Positions 12,178 through 23,700 of a stretch of 64,000 nt of DNA are shown here, in pieces (position 1 is the first letter of the stretch; each line of letters starts with the position of its first letter). A model generated the notes under the pieces. That model saw only the letters and a program-made list of their open reading frames with translations. It had not been told where the DNA came from and searched no databases. The position numbers and the translations under genes are program-made. The stretch spans positions 133,114,001-133,178,000 of the forward strand of contig JBITNC010000001.1 in assembly GCA_050084985.1 (NCBI GenBank), read 5' to 3'. The DNA is from Nageia nagi (Eukaryota > Pinophyta).

Positions 12178-13598
12178 TTAGTATATATATATATAAACTA
12201 TAAAAATCAAAAAATCCTAAAAAAAACAAATAAACTACATATATCCCATTATTAAATTAGGACATTATTATTATTTGATAAAAACTATAATGATTTAGAT
12301 CACTTATCAATTTATATTTATATATTCCCCAATTCATATATACCATTTGTACACATTACATTGCATATGTATGATTAAAATAATATTATTTAAAGTGATC
12401 ATCATTCTATCTTCTATTATGACATCTGATATCTGAATTTTAGTCAATTTAAGATGATAGACAAACATGCTTGATATCTTTGGAATATCATGAACTCAAA
12501 CACTATTATCACATTTAAAATCTCAAAACAAATAGACATTGAATGTTTTGAAGTATATTTTTAAAGGAAATGTTCTCCCATTATTTTGCTTCATCCCAAA
12601 CCCAAGGCAAAAAAAAGGGGAGACTAAAAAAAAGGAGAAGAGAAAAAAGAAAAGAAGTCTAAAATATATGCTTGGGTTATTATAGTATCCTCTATTGGGG
12701 CTATGGATGCTTGATTGGAAATAGAATAAGGTTGAAGTGGGATCTATAGGTTAATCCTCATTGGGGCTATGGATGCCTATCTAGCAATGGGGCATATTTA
12801 ATGAAGAGGAAACATGTCCAAAGAAATTTGGACCATTGTATGCATATAAGGAGAATTGACTTTAAACTATGCTTTTAAAAATATTTAATTTATGGATGTC
12901 TAGAGAAGTAAATGAATATCACCATGCACATACAAGTTCAAGATAAGCTTTTGATATTATGACTATGTTTTATATCATCTCTAATTGCATAAATGAACGT
13001 AAAAGAAATATTGATAAAGCTAGTTAATTGATTGTTTCTTTAATCATGTTATGTTATCAATATGATCCATATATCCCAATATAAAATTATCTTTATTATT
13101 ATTTAAATTGATAAGTGATCTTGTTATTCTAGTTATCTTCTATATTTGTATAACATTTCTTATCATATATTTATTTATACACATAAATAGCAAGAAATGA
13201 AAAATGATGCATCTAATTCGGTACTATTATACTTAAAATATGTCCTATAAAATTTTATTTACAAAAATTTCATTGTCTTGTATTTTATATAATCTTTAAG
13301 ATAATAGGATCAAAATATTCAAACATCATTCAATATATGAAACCATCATAAACTTGAATATATAATCATAAGAAAACATAACATCATATACCTATCTACC
13401 AATATAAACTAAACATACATCATCCCAAATACCTTAACTACTCAATCAGATAACATATCAAATCATAACATCTCAATTACATATCTCATAAAAAATTCCT
13501 ACTACTAATCAGATAATCAAATCATAACTAATACATTTCTAAAATAAACATATAAAAATACATGATCTCATAAAGGATACAATCTCATCATCATGATA
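12178..13598. other. Element A spacer between convergent genes
   Basis: AT-rich non-coding stretch between ORF3 and the antisense gene. It starts with a short (TA)n run. It contains a block (about 12490-12990) homologous to B 31770-32280, including two direct copies of GGCTATGGATG at about 12701-12711 and 12757-12767. The remainder (13000-13598) shows scattered similarity to B 32340-33000. No reading frame is supported on either strand beyond the short one discussed for the B copy. Confidence 0.6.
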
Positions 13599-16060
13599 AA
13601 AATATAATATAGGCATCCTCATGGACTACCTCAACCACTAGATCCTCCTTAATGACTACTCCAACCACTACCCTAACCTTGAGAACTATCATAATATCTC
13701 CATTATTTGCTCATCTCTCTAGTGTCATGACCAAGAGTAGTAGTACCAACAAACCTTGAAGGACTAGCTAGTCATGTAGCTCCCCATAACTTTGATGATC
13801 TCATAATACCCTAGGAGGATGACCAAGGTGTAGTACCCCTACTAGGAGAGGCTCTTGATCTCATTTTCTTGCTTAGAGAACCTACTATCCCCTGAGCACT
13901 ACTATTAGCCTAATAAGTAGACAAGTCAATAGGCATATAACTCAATGGAGGTATGGGATACTACATTCTAAGAGAAAATGTTGGTACACCTATCAACCAA
14001 GTTTGAATAATAGCACTATAATAATCTCTCTACTAATAAATGTTATGAATAAATGCTAAAGATCTACTCTTTGTACCCCCAAGAGTAGGTGTTACTCCCA
14101 TATGATGAGCTTGAGCTCCCTATAATGATGTATGAGCCTCATACCTCTCTCAATAATATCAATCTCTCTTGGCTCTATATTGATACATACATGAGTTGGC
14201 TTGGGCCAATTTATATCTAAGCTCATAAATATCATCTAGTAAAGTATCAATACTAGGAATTTGAGTCATTGGGATATCACCTCTATCATCATCATCTCTA
14301 CCTAGGGCAACTCCCTCCTTAGCTAGACTCATTATTTTCTCCTCCAAAATAAACTCTTTAATAGTATCTATCATCCTCTCCTCTCCCTCACTTGCTACTA
14401 TCTCACCTATGGCTACACCCACCTACTCAACATCATCAATGCACTGATGAATGTGTCTACCCTCTCCATCATAATCACCACCCTTTAACTCATCATGCCA
14501 CTAAGCTCTAAACTCCTTAATAATGCTAATATTATTTACCCCAGCATCATCCTCAGTTAATGCCTCTTCTTGAGTAAGATTTGGCTTTGCATACACCAAA
14601 GACTAAACACCATCCACTAAGATGGTACCCTCACATTGATATAGCATTAGTGAAGGTGTAATGTCTTAAACTAAACCATGCTAGCAATGTACTCTCTCAA
14701 ATTGAAAAAACTCAAGAAAATCTATCTATCTACCACTCAATACATGTGGCTATTGAATACCAATAATCTCCCCTACAAGCTTAGCCCAAATTAGATATAA
14801 ATGATAAGGTCTAAACCTCACCTAATCTAAAACTAAATGAGCTAGAATGCAATGGTAATAGGCCACATTTGGCCTAATGCCATATGATGGATGAACATAA
14901 AAATCATCACACCATCAAATGATGCCTACCTCATACTCCAAATGGCTACCAAAACTAGCCATAGGTAAGGTTGAAGGGTGAGTTATAGCAATATGCTCAT
15001 AAGCCCATGCCTGAAAAGTGATAATAACTAATAATGAGGTATGATACCCCTAAGAATAAAATAATAGAACTCTATAAATCTAAACTAATAGTGTAGGTGC
15101 CCAAGTATACACTATCTCATGCTATATCATATCTGTTATAATCAACAAAAGTGAACATGGAAATCTCCCACCACTAGTATCTAAAAGAATATAACACTGA
15201 ACTAATCCCATAAAATATGAAAAATGCATAGCCCCCATTTGATCCTCCATCCAATATTGGTAATATCGAATCCCTCTAGAAATAATCTGAAAAATAATAG
15301 TATCAATGCTATCTACTCCATAAAGATATGAAATCATTAGCAAAGCTCCATCTATATGTACCACATGCTATATCCTTTGACCATGGATAGGTCATCTATA
15401 TATTTTATTAATGTCCTCTACATGATCATCATCTTCCTAGTTGAGAGATGTAAGGTCAAAGTATGAGCATCTCATATATCTAAAAAAGCTACCAATAAAT
15501 GATACTCCCAATGAATATGACCCATATATGGGCCCATGCCAAATCCAACTGTCTTAAAAAATGTGTGATTAGCTAGACCCAAAAACTCCCTACCCACTTG
15601 AATGATAGAAGGGTATCTACCATGAGGCTCAAAAATGTCTCAAACCTACAAATTCATAAAACTTAACTTTAAAAAAAATGGGCAATTCAATATGAAACAT
15701 TAGTGTTCAAATTCTAGTGTTATAGAATCGTTAGTGTTCGATATATAAACATCAGTGACCTTGAAACCTTTTGGCTCTAGCCAGTAACTATGGTTGAGGG
15801 TTTGAAACTTTGTTAAAATAAATAGAAAGAAAAGTCTAAACTACATTATAATATGATGGAAACTTTTTAAGTACCTAATTATTATATTTTATAACTAAAA
15901 AATTAAAACAAAATAGTGAAAATATTAGAGATAAGAAAAAAATTTAAAAACAAGGTTATTTCAAAACCCTACCTCTTCCTAGATAGGTGGAAATGGCTAG
16001 CAGAGTGATAATGTGGAGGCATGATAGTCTTGTCATATACCGATGCTAACAACATCATAA
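13599..16060 (-). pseudogene. Element A antisense gene, plant mobile domain-like (PMD)
   Basis: Minus-strand gene lying between ORF3 and the 3' LTR. Exon 1 is about 16060-15973; exon 2 is 15645 to about 13599. Across the splice the frame reads EE then V-x-DIFEPHGRYP. Exon 2 continues with GMGPYMGHIHWEYHLLVAFL at about 15540-15485, the spot where PMD proteins have a W-x-PxT region and a G-E/T-x-T-I-T-x-x-D motif (here decayed). Then GRFPCSLLLIITDMI at about 15165-15122. The C-terminal half has an acidic helical stretch (14422-14159) ending ELRYKLAQANSCMYQYR, then a Ser-rich tail. Stops and frameshifts are frequent. PMD assignment rests mainly on the B and C copies. Confidence 0.65.
15646..15972 (-). 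other. Intron of the element A antisense gene
   Basis: Minus-strand intron of 327 bp with donor GAAGAG|GTAGGG and acceptor TTTGTAG|GTTTGAG. The matching introns in B (330 bp) and C (325 bp) sit at the same codon boundary and splice in the same phase (phase 0). Non-coding sequence inside is partly conserved (a CTGGCTAGAGCC-like region near 15775). Confidence 0.75.
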
Positions 16061-16732
16061 AAAGTATAAAAAATAAATGACACCTAGCAGATAATAAAAT
16101 GATAAGATAAGATAGAAAGTAATAATGAAATTTAAACTTTTTATTTTTATAATCCTATGACATGGAATGTTGATGATCAGATAGCAAATGTTAATGATTT
16201 ATTAATAAATGTTAGGGTTTTAATTCTACTACTAGTCATTTAAGCAATTCAAAAAAGGGGGTTATGATTATATTTTGATAATAATTCTTAATATATTATC
16301 GATTTTGCAAATATCAAAAATGGTAAAATGTGATAAATCATTGTTACATAAGATTACCCTAAAATGTTGTTGTTGGTACAAAGGATAACACCATAAAAAA
16401 CCCATACAATAAAGAAATACTTATACAATACATGTGTGCTTATACATGTAAAATGACATAACAAAAATGTCATGCAACTGTCACACAAGCTCAACACATT
16501 GTCATACCAAAAATAGTCATTTCTAAAGTATATCCAAATTTGTTTTCAAAACACTTCAAATGTTAAATGGAAACACATTTTATCATGATTTTATAGATCA
16601 AAATTTTAACTTACATAAGAAATTGAGTCAAAATTTATATCACAAAAAGCCTCAAAGATAATTAGATAAAATAATAATTTAAAGCTTCCCATTCTATGTT
16701 TTTGAATTAATACCCTCATATTTAGTTAATAA
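16061..16732. other. Element A 3' non-coding region
   Basis: Non-coding region between the antisense gene and the PPT. It is shorter than the matching regions in B (35591-36659) and C (62721 to the window end). By position it would hold the antisense gene's promoter. A PPT-like string (TTCAAAAAAGGGGG) at about 16248-16261 is an extra copy of the motif found just before the LTR. Confidence 0.5.
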
Positions 16733-16749
16733 TTCAAAAAGGGACAAAA
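16733..16749 (+). other. Polypurine tract of element A
   Basis: TTCAAAAAGGGACAAAA immediately before the LTR; it matches B's tract at 36660-36676 with one difference. It primes plus-strand DNA synthesis in LTR retrotransposons. Confidence 0.8.
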
Positions 16750-17640
16750 TGTAGACACTAAAATATGATCCACTTATACATTAGAAAATCAAAAGACTTG
16801 AAACATCGATGATTAGGATACAATTATTGGTAATAAGTAAAGGTCACTACATCTGCTTATGATCATTGATGACTTTGCAATGAAAAAATTAGAACTCAAA
16901 AAATAGAAGATGAACTATAAGTTTCATCCTCTCTACAAAAGTATGGATAGAGAGGGTTAGTCATTACCTGTATTATCACCAGATGTGAAATCCCTTTGGT
17001 TATTTCAAGCTAGAGATAAAATTTAACTCCCCCTTTTTAACCTTCTAGAATTACACAAATGCCCATTAAAAAAATCTATAAATACATGAGGCAAATAGAC
17101 AATAAATGGGGGAGAAAAAATTGAAGTAGACTTATGTTGCTGAAATGAAGATTGAACTATGAGGTTTATTTTAGTTTGATTATTGTTATATGCATTTCTT
17201 CCTTATGTTAAGATTTCAAAAAAGTATAGGTATGTTCTAATATGTTATTTGAGCATATGTGTAGGGTTCACAGGTGTTAATACATAGTAGAATTCAAAGG
17301 CATCATAGATATAGATGAAAAAAAGCTAGAACCTAAGAGAGTGAATCAAATTAATCATGAAATTTGAAATCACACAATCACCAATGACTTGATATTAGGT
17401 GTTAATGTTTCACCTCAATTGCCAAAGTTCTGATAAGGGTCATCAATGTTCTTCCATCCATATGCTCCATACAGTTTATTTTATATATGCATTTTGAGAA
17501 AATCCCTTTCACAAGGTAACTAAATCTAGTGATCTAAAATCTATAATATCAAAGTCTTCTAGAAAATTAATAAAAATTTAGTTTGTATTAACTATATTTA
17601 TCTTGTATGCTAACAGGGTTGATTTTTTGACTGATAAAGA
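16750..17640 (+). mobile_element. 3' LTR of element A
   Basis: Begins TGTAGACAC, the same start as B's LTRs (TGTAGACACCC), directly after the PPT. It ends in GATAAAGA, where B ends in ATAAACA, so the expected terminal CA is GA. Length is 891 bp. Similarity to B's LTRs is limited to the ends, the TATA region and a few internal motifs (GTAGGGTTCAC against GTAGGATTTA). The sequence after it is element C gag, not an element A leader, so this is a right-hand LTR. Confidence 0.8.
17076..17084 (+). promoter_or_regulatory. TATA box in the A LTR
   Basis: CTATAAATA preceded by AAAAAAT, at the same relative place as the TATA boxes in both B LTRs. It would set the start of the genomic RNA. Confidence 0.6.
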
Positions 17641-18394
17641 AATATTTATATAATTTATAATAATCCTTGTTATGTTTTAAAATCAAATACATTGACTCCT
17701 TTATCAAGCCATAGAATACCTAGACAAGGACATGAGATAAGAGATAATTATGACCTTACAAGTTTAGGTTAAAAGGAATACCCCCTATGTGCATAAGATA
17801 AAGGATTCTCCCTAAAATAATATACAACACCAACCAAAATAACAAATGAAACCCATGGGATTTACTTTACAACCATAATTACAAGTATAATTAGTGCTCA
17901 ATGTACATCACAATAGACCACCAATTGTGTAACCCAATAAGCAAAATATCTAAATCTAGTCTAAGCCTAATCAAATTATAGAAAAAGATAAAAAAGGACA
18001 ACCTAGGGCATGATATTTATCACCACAAGGTCATGGAGTGTATAAATATAAAGATCATTATCTGGCTAAAAGAAAAGAATATTCACTTAGAAATTGATAA
18101 TATGATATTCAAAGGTATCATTTATCTCCAATTAGAAATAAAGGATAATTATGTTATTCTCCTAGATCACCACCACCACTACCTCAACAACAAGCACAAT
18201 AACAATTACCTCAATTAATACCACACTACCCATTACCACCTTTTCCACCATATGATGGAGCTTACTATGCTGTCCAAACACCTTCTAAACAAAGATATGA
18301 ATCATTCTCAAAGTATGGAGAAAAACTAGACCATAGAAATGATGAACATCCTATATATCAAAATCAACTAGAAGAAATGAATGATCTTCATAAA
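17641..18394 (+). pseudogene. gag: Element C gag, first fragment
   Basis: Aligns with B gag from about 21730 onward: SHRIPRQGHE here (about 17705-17735) against SHRIPKQRHK in B. It continues into a Pro/Gln-rich section (SPPPLPQQQAQQQLPQL-like, about 18160-18215) and PPYDGAYYAVQTPSKQRYES at about 18245-18300. It stops at 18394, where element B begins. Gag resumes at 37511. Confidence 0.75.
18390..18394. repeat. Target site duplication, left copy (ATAAA)
   Basis: ATAAA directly before TGTAGAC of B's 5' LTR; the same five bases follow the terminal CA of the 3' LTR at 37511-37515. This defines B as one insertion into C gag. Confidence 0.92.
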
Positions 18395-19228
18395 TGTAGA
18401 CACCCAAAAATGACCCTGCTTTTAATAAAGGAAAAAAGGGGATAAAAATTTAAGCAAAGAACAAAGTTTGCTAGAAACCTATTAATCACTGGTGACCAAG
18501 TACAATCATTAGCAATCTATCATGATCATTGATGCCCAATGAGGAATCTCCAGTGACCCTATAAATAATAAAATCCAAAGAAAAATAGAAAAATTAGGGT
18601 GCCTAGGTAAACAAACTTATGGATCAAGGATGAGTCATCTTTGATCCTTCACCTTCCCTATGAGGATAAAACCTATGATGAGGTTAGATGAGATTTTTTA
18701 TCTCATCCTTGTTTCCAAAATGGAAACTTTACACCCCAAAAATCTATAAATAAAACTTACCTCAAGGAGAAAATGGTCCAAGATTGAATGCAACCTTATG
18801 CTGCTACACTACATCCAAAGTTTCAAATATATTATGTTTACTATTTTATCTATTTACATTTTCATTTATGTTTATCTATTGTAATTTCATAGTATGACCA
18901 GGTATATTTCAATGTGTTGTTTATTTATGTATGTTGAGGATTTACAAGAACAACAACTGATTTGAGCAAATAAGAGCCAAGAAACCAATGAAAAAGAAGC
19001 AACCAACATTACTCTTTTCCACTTCCAAGTTTCAAATCATTACTTAGAGCTTGTAGATAGTGATGAAGAAGGCCTCCAAGAGGCTTATATCATTCATTAT
19101 ACTTAAGCCCTCCATGTGAGTCAAATCTATAATTAAAATTAAGGTTTATATAAGAGATTAATAAAGAGCTTTGTTGGTTGTAACATCTCTTATTTTGTAT
19201 GCTTATAGGGCTATTTTTTGGATAAACA
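18395..19228 (+). mobile_element. 5' LTR of element B
   Basis: 834 bp, TGTAGACACCC to GGATAAACA. The partner LTR at 36677-37510 has the same length. It carries a TATA box at 18744-18752 and is followed directly by a PBS. Confidence 0.93.
18744..18752 (+). promoter_or_regulatory. TATA box in B 5' LTR
   Basis: CTATAAATA, about 350 bp into the LTR; conserved in the 3' LTR (CTATAAATAG, 37028-37037) and the A LTR. Confidence 0.7.
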
Positions 19229-19230
19229 TT

Positions 19231-19250
19231 TTGGCACTAGAATGAGGGCC
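19231..19250 (+). other. Primer binding site of element B
   Basis: TTGGCACTAGAATGAGGG directly after the LTR. TGG at two bases from the LTR end fits pairing to a tRNA CCA end. The primer tRNA is not assigned; decay (for example CA from CG) hampers matching. Confidence 0.65.
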
Positions 19251-20080
19251 CTCACACATAGGCTACATTGAAAACAAGGTGTAGGGGGTATTTCTTACTG
19301 TTCACATTTCATTTTTATCTTCTATGTTTATGGAATCATCACTAAATCTCATAATATTTTTTATTTTTTGTTCTATATTTTTTTTCAATGTGATCATTAG
19401 CAATTGGTATTGGGCACTAATGATTTGTATTGGAATGCCAACGATTGGTATCAAGTGCTAATAATATGTATTGGAATGCTAGCAATTTTTTTGAAATGCC
19501 AATGATTTATACTAGATCGCTAGTGACTCTATGTGAAAGTGTGAAAATGCCATCAACTCAAGATAGAAGGTATAAGTTTCAACTTTTGTGAATAATGAAA
19601 GCATAATTTAGGTATTAAAAATGAAAAATGGAAAAGAACCCCTTGTTTGTGATTTCTTTTACCTAAATTGCATGTAGGAAGGGTAGATGTATGATTAAGG
19701 AATATGAATTATTCATTTGCTTTATTTGAATAAATTATATGAATTATTTAGCTTTGTGAATTTTGGGAATGATAAATAAAATCATTTAATACTTTCCATT
19801 ACACCCACTTATGTTTTCCCTTTACACCTAAAGGCAATATTAGGTGATTAGAATGGGTGCAATAGGAAAGGAGTAAATGAACCATTTTTTCCTTTCTCTC
19901 ATCTTTTATCAATAAAATTGGTAATGAACTTTCACTAAGTTAATTCTACACTTAAAAGGAGTAATTAACTCTCATTTAAAAGCAAAATGAACATAAGGTT
20001 AATTTATCAAGTTTAAGGCAAATTCAAACACATTAAATCAATTAATTTATCAGATTGGGTATTTTTCCTTCATGTTAGGA

Positions 20081-20340
20081 CTCTTCCTATCTACCTTACC
20101 ACTCTAAAAGGAGGTCAAAGGATTGTGACTTGAAGAGGAGTTAAAGAACCTAATCTAAAATAATTTATCTCACATTAAAACTCTTCTAATCTACCTTTCC
20201 ACTCTAAAGGAGGTTGAAGGATTGTGACTCGAAGAGGAGTGAAGGAACCTTATTAAGGTAATTTACTTTCACTTAATATATTCTTCTATACCTTATTTTA
20301 CCTCTCCAAAAGGAGGTCAAAAGTAGATAAGAATAGTAAG
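20081..20340 (+). repeat. Degenerate 100-bp tandem repeat in the B leader
   Basis: Three copies spaced 100 bp apart, starting at 20081, 20181 and about 20281. Each has a CTCTTC(C/T)(T/A)AT-CTACC-like start, a TCTAAAAGGAGGTCAAAGG block and, in the first two, ATTGTGACTTGAAGAGGAG. The third copy is the most diverged. Confidence 0.75.
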
Positions 20341-21188
20341 AAGTGGTAAATGAACTTCACTTAATTACTTTTGTACTCAAAAGGAGTAAATGAATTTGAT
20401 TAAACTTTGTTTAAATAATGACACTAAAATGATAATGAACCTCATGGGTTAGATCAAGAATCATTAATTAAAACATTATTTTCTTCATATTAAATGAAAT
20501 ATAATCAAAGGACATGTATTTTGGTTTTGGTGTAGTTATCATGATTTCTTTCATTTTTTATATGCATGATACCCTTTAAAATAATCATCAATGAGTTAGA
20601 GGTGATGACCTACCATTGATTCTATATTTCTTATGTACCCATCGACTACACCATAAGCCATAGAGCCAAACTTAGAGATGAATGCCAAGTTCTAGGATCA
20701 AAGTCATCACTCTCTACTAGATGACTATAAATAAGGAGGCTATGATTGGATTCTACTATCAAGATAGTATTTGATGACATTCTCTAAGCCCCATTGCACT
20801 AAAGGGGCCACCTTAAGTACCAAGCTAATACTTCACCATAGCTTACCAATAGGATTCCAACCTACCATTGTTTAAACACCTAACTAGAAAAAATAAAATT
20901 AGAAAAATTAACAAGAAAAAAATTAATGATTCACATTTCTCACTAAAGAAAAATTAATTCAACTTATTAACAAATTTAGATAATATAATCACATCAAGAA
21001 GGTGATTTTATGCATAGGCTATTTGTGAATTCATTTATTTTCTTGAAAACATAAAATAAAAATAAAAATTTAATTGCTATGATTGATGTATGTTTTCCTT
21101 AATTTCTTATTTAGCAAAAAATAAAAACAAAACTAAAAAAGTACAAGGTCTTAGAAATCAAAAGATAATAGTTAATACTTGTTCTCAA

Positions 21189-23700
21189 ATGGATCATAAA
21201 AAATAAGAGCCATATGATGAAATCTACCAAGAGGAACAACCTAGTCATAGGTCTCATAGATCTAATAGAGAAATATCAAGGAGAGGAACTCCTTCAGAAA
21301 TATAGGATACCTTAAGTCAAGTAAGACAACATTTAACACAATTAAGGATTCCTCATTCCTCTCATGCTCATAGCCTTCTATTAGATTTAATTTATATAGC
21401 ATAAGAAACACCAATAGGTAATGAGAAAGAAGTCATCTCAAGGACTACTACTCCATCATGAATGCATTCAACTTATACCATATTACAAAAGGGTTCTTTT
21501 AAGTCAAAATATGATTATGTTGCATTTTATCTTCCATATGGACATCTTATCCAATCTTATATAAGTTGAGATGATTATACCCCATCCACTATCTCTAAAG
21601 GAATGAATGAGTATGATGATAGGATTTCGATACATACAACTACTCCCACACCTAAATCAAGAAGCCATGTTTATCATATTTTAAAAACTAATATACCTAC
21701 TCCTTGGACTAGTTATGCTTCTTCTATTACAAGTTATGTGAATCCTAGTACTACTCATACTACCCTAAGAACTAGTCATAGGATCCCTAAATAAAGACAT
21801 AAGAGAAATCTTAATTCTTTAAGGTCTAAGGTAGGAGAGATACCATTGTACTTGTCTAGATCAAATAAAAATCAATAATAACTTTATAATGACCAATAAA
21901 TTATTTTATATGATCTAAATACATAGAAATCGAATCAACTTAGAAGATTAGGGTAAAATCCATATTTGCACACACAACCTATGTTTCATACATATCAAGG
22001 TAAATCATCTCTAGGAAACCTAATAAAAAAAAGGTTCCAAATCAAACTCCAAATAGACCTAATTAGAAAATAGTAGATAACAAAAAATTGCCATCTAGAG
22101 CAAGATCCTTATCTCCTCAAGGTCACATAAATTACAAAAATCAAAATATTCATTTACCTAGGAAAAGAAAGGTATTACATGAGCAACAACAACCTTCAAG
22201 ACCTCCTTTGGCTTAGTTTAGATATGAAGTTCAAACAAATAATACTCTTACACCTTTATATCAACAAGGGAAATGATAATTGCCTCCAAATCAACCACCT
22301 TTGCCTACTTCACCATATAATAAAAATTATTATGATGATCAAACACCATTTGAAAGAAGTTATTAATCATTTTCAACAAACAAACAAAGAGAAAGTAATA
22401 GGGATAATAAAAATCCTATTGTTTCCACACAACCTACTAATGATTTTGATGAAATGTTAATAGAGATTGAGGAAATTTTATGCCAACAAAACAAGCATAA
22501 AATCTCTTACAAAACAATTTGTAATGAGCCCATACACCCTATTGTTCCTAAGATAGATATGCCTTTCAAATTTGAGATTTAAAAAATTGAATCTTTCAAA
22601 GGAAAGGAGGACCCTCAAGAACATCTAAGGTGTTTTAAATACTCAAGTTATGTAATTTCCAACAATGATACTTTGATGTTACTTATCTTTCCCATGAAAC
22701 TTGCTAGATAGTAATGGAATGGTACAATAGCTTAACTAAACATAGAATCACAATGTATGCATAATTGGATAACTTAATTTTTAGAACACTTTAGGATAAA
22801 TATTAAAGATAAAACCTCTATAACTAATTTCATAAGGTTACAATGGTTTTAGAATGAGATAGTTACAGACTTTATTTCAAGATCGAGGATAATTTTGACA
22901 AGCATGCTTTATAATCTACCATAAAAGGAATTAGTGAAAATATTTAGTTAAAGTTATCTAAGAGCCATTGCTAGTACCTTATTGATTCAACAACACAAGA
23001 CATTTGAAGAAATAATTTCTCAAGCTGTTGTAATCGAAAATGGTAAAATTAAATATGGAGAACTAAAGGGTAAAAAGAAAGAGTCTTACATTAGAAATAG
23101 AAATTAGGTAGAATAATCAAAAAAACTAATGCTTGCTAATAAAGTCTCTTATCTTAAAGATACAAAACCAAACCTTCTATAAAATATACTTTCTCTATAA
23201 AATGAAGAAAGAAAGCCTAAGCCACTTCCTAAAAACTTTACTACTTTGATTGAATCTCTTTATGATATTTTGAAAAAGCTAATGGACCATCAAATGATTA
23301 TATTGCCTAAAATATGGCCTAGAAGGCTAGATGCAAGAGATAGCAAATGGTACAATGAGAATGATTATTGCCAATATCATCACCAAAAGGGCCATACTAT
23401 AGATAAATTTAGAACATTACAACGTAAGGTTCAAGATTTGATTGAAAAAGGAAGATTATAGGTAGATAACCCATGGACTATCCCTAATCAAAATCTAGTA
23501 ATATACCAAGACCCTCTTCCTCAACATCAATCAAATACCATAGCATCACAAATACACCAAAATAAAGTAACACATGAAGGGTTTCAAGATGCTTCTACCT
23601 TTGTTGCTATAGTAAGCATAACTATAAGAATCCAAAGGGTGTAAGGAAGACAAGCTAATGTTCCTAAAAATTAAACAAATGATGGTATTATACAACTAAA
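21189..23700 (+). pseudogene. gag: Element B gag
   Basis: Likely starts at ATG 21189 (MDHKK), the first codon of the frame that aligns with A and C. N-terminal part: LSQVRQHLTQLRIP at about 21313, QKGSFKSKY at about 21490, DDYTPSTISKGM at about 21573-21605. A Pro/Gln-rich section follows (about 22180-22420), then the capsid-like core (22440-23100): ISYKTICNEPIHPIVPK, FKGKEDPQEHLR, FLEHFRINIKDKTSI. The zinc knuckle is at about 23368-23412, CQYHHQKGHTIDKF, with the final Cys replaced by Phe. RKVQDLIEKGRL follows. Stops are mostly at Gln codons. Confidence 0.82.

Larger units (their letters stand above)
2267..17640 (+). mobile_element. Element A: Tat-type Ty3/gypsy retrotransposon, 5' end missing
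   Basis: Decayed giant gypsy element. Order on the plus strand: gag with a long Gln-rich section, protease, linker, RT, RNase H, second RNase H, integrase, ORF3 exon 1, spacer, antisense PMD gene, 3' non-coding region, PPT and 3' LTR (16750-17640). The 5' LTR, PBS and leader are not in the window; copia and gypsy debris abuts gag at about 2266. Two RNase H domains in tandem mark the Tat lineage. Its proteins align with those of elements B and C, but its LTR shares only short motifs with B's, so A is a separate subfamily. The sequence after the LTR resembles mid-gag of element C, suggesting A inserted into C. Confidence 0.8.
19229..21188 (+). other. 5' leader of element B
   Basis: About 2 kb of non-coding leader between the PBS and gag. 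It includes tandem repeats at 20081-20340, and recurring AAAGGAGTAAATGAA-like motifs between about 19865 and 20395. No coding frame is supported. A long leader is usual for large plant gypsy elements and would hold packaging and translation signals. Confidence 0.7.

Noticed and set aside
20081-20340. Tandem repeats as a CRISPR array
   Set aside because: Copies are diverged along their whole length, have no unique spacers between short exact repeats, and lie in a plant retrotransposon leader.
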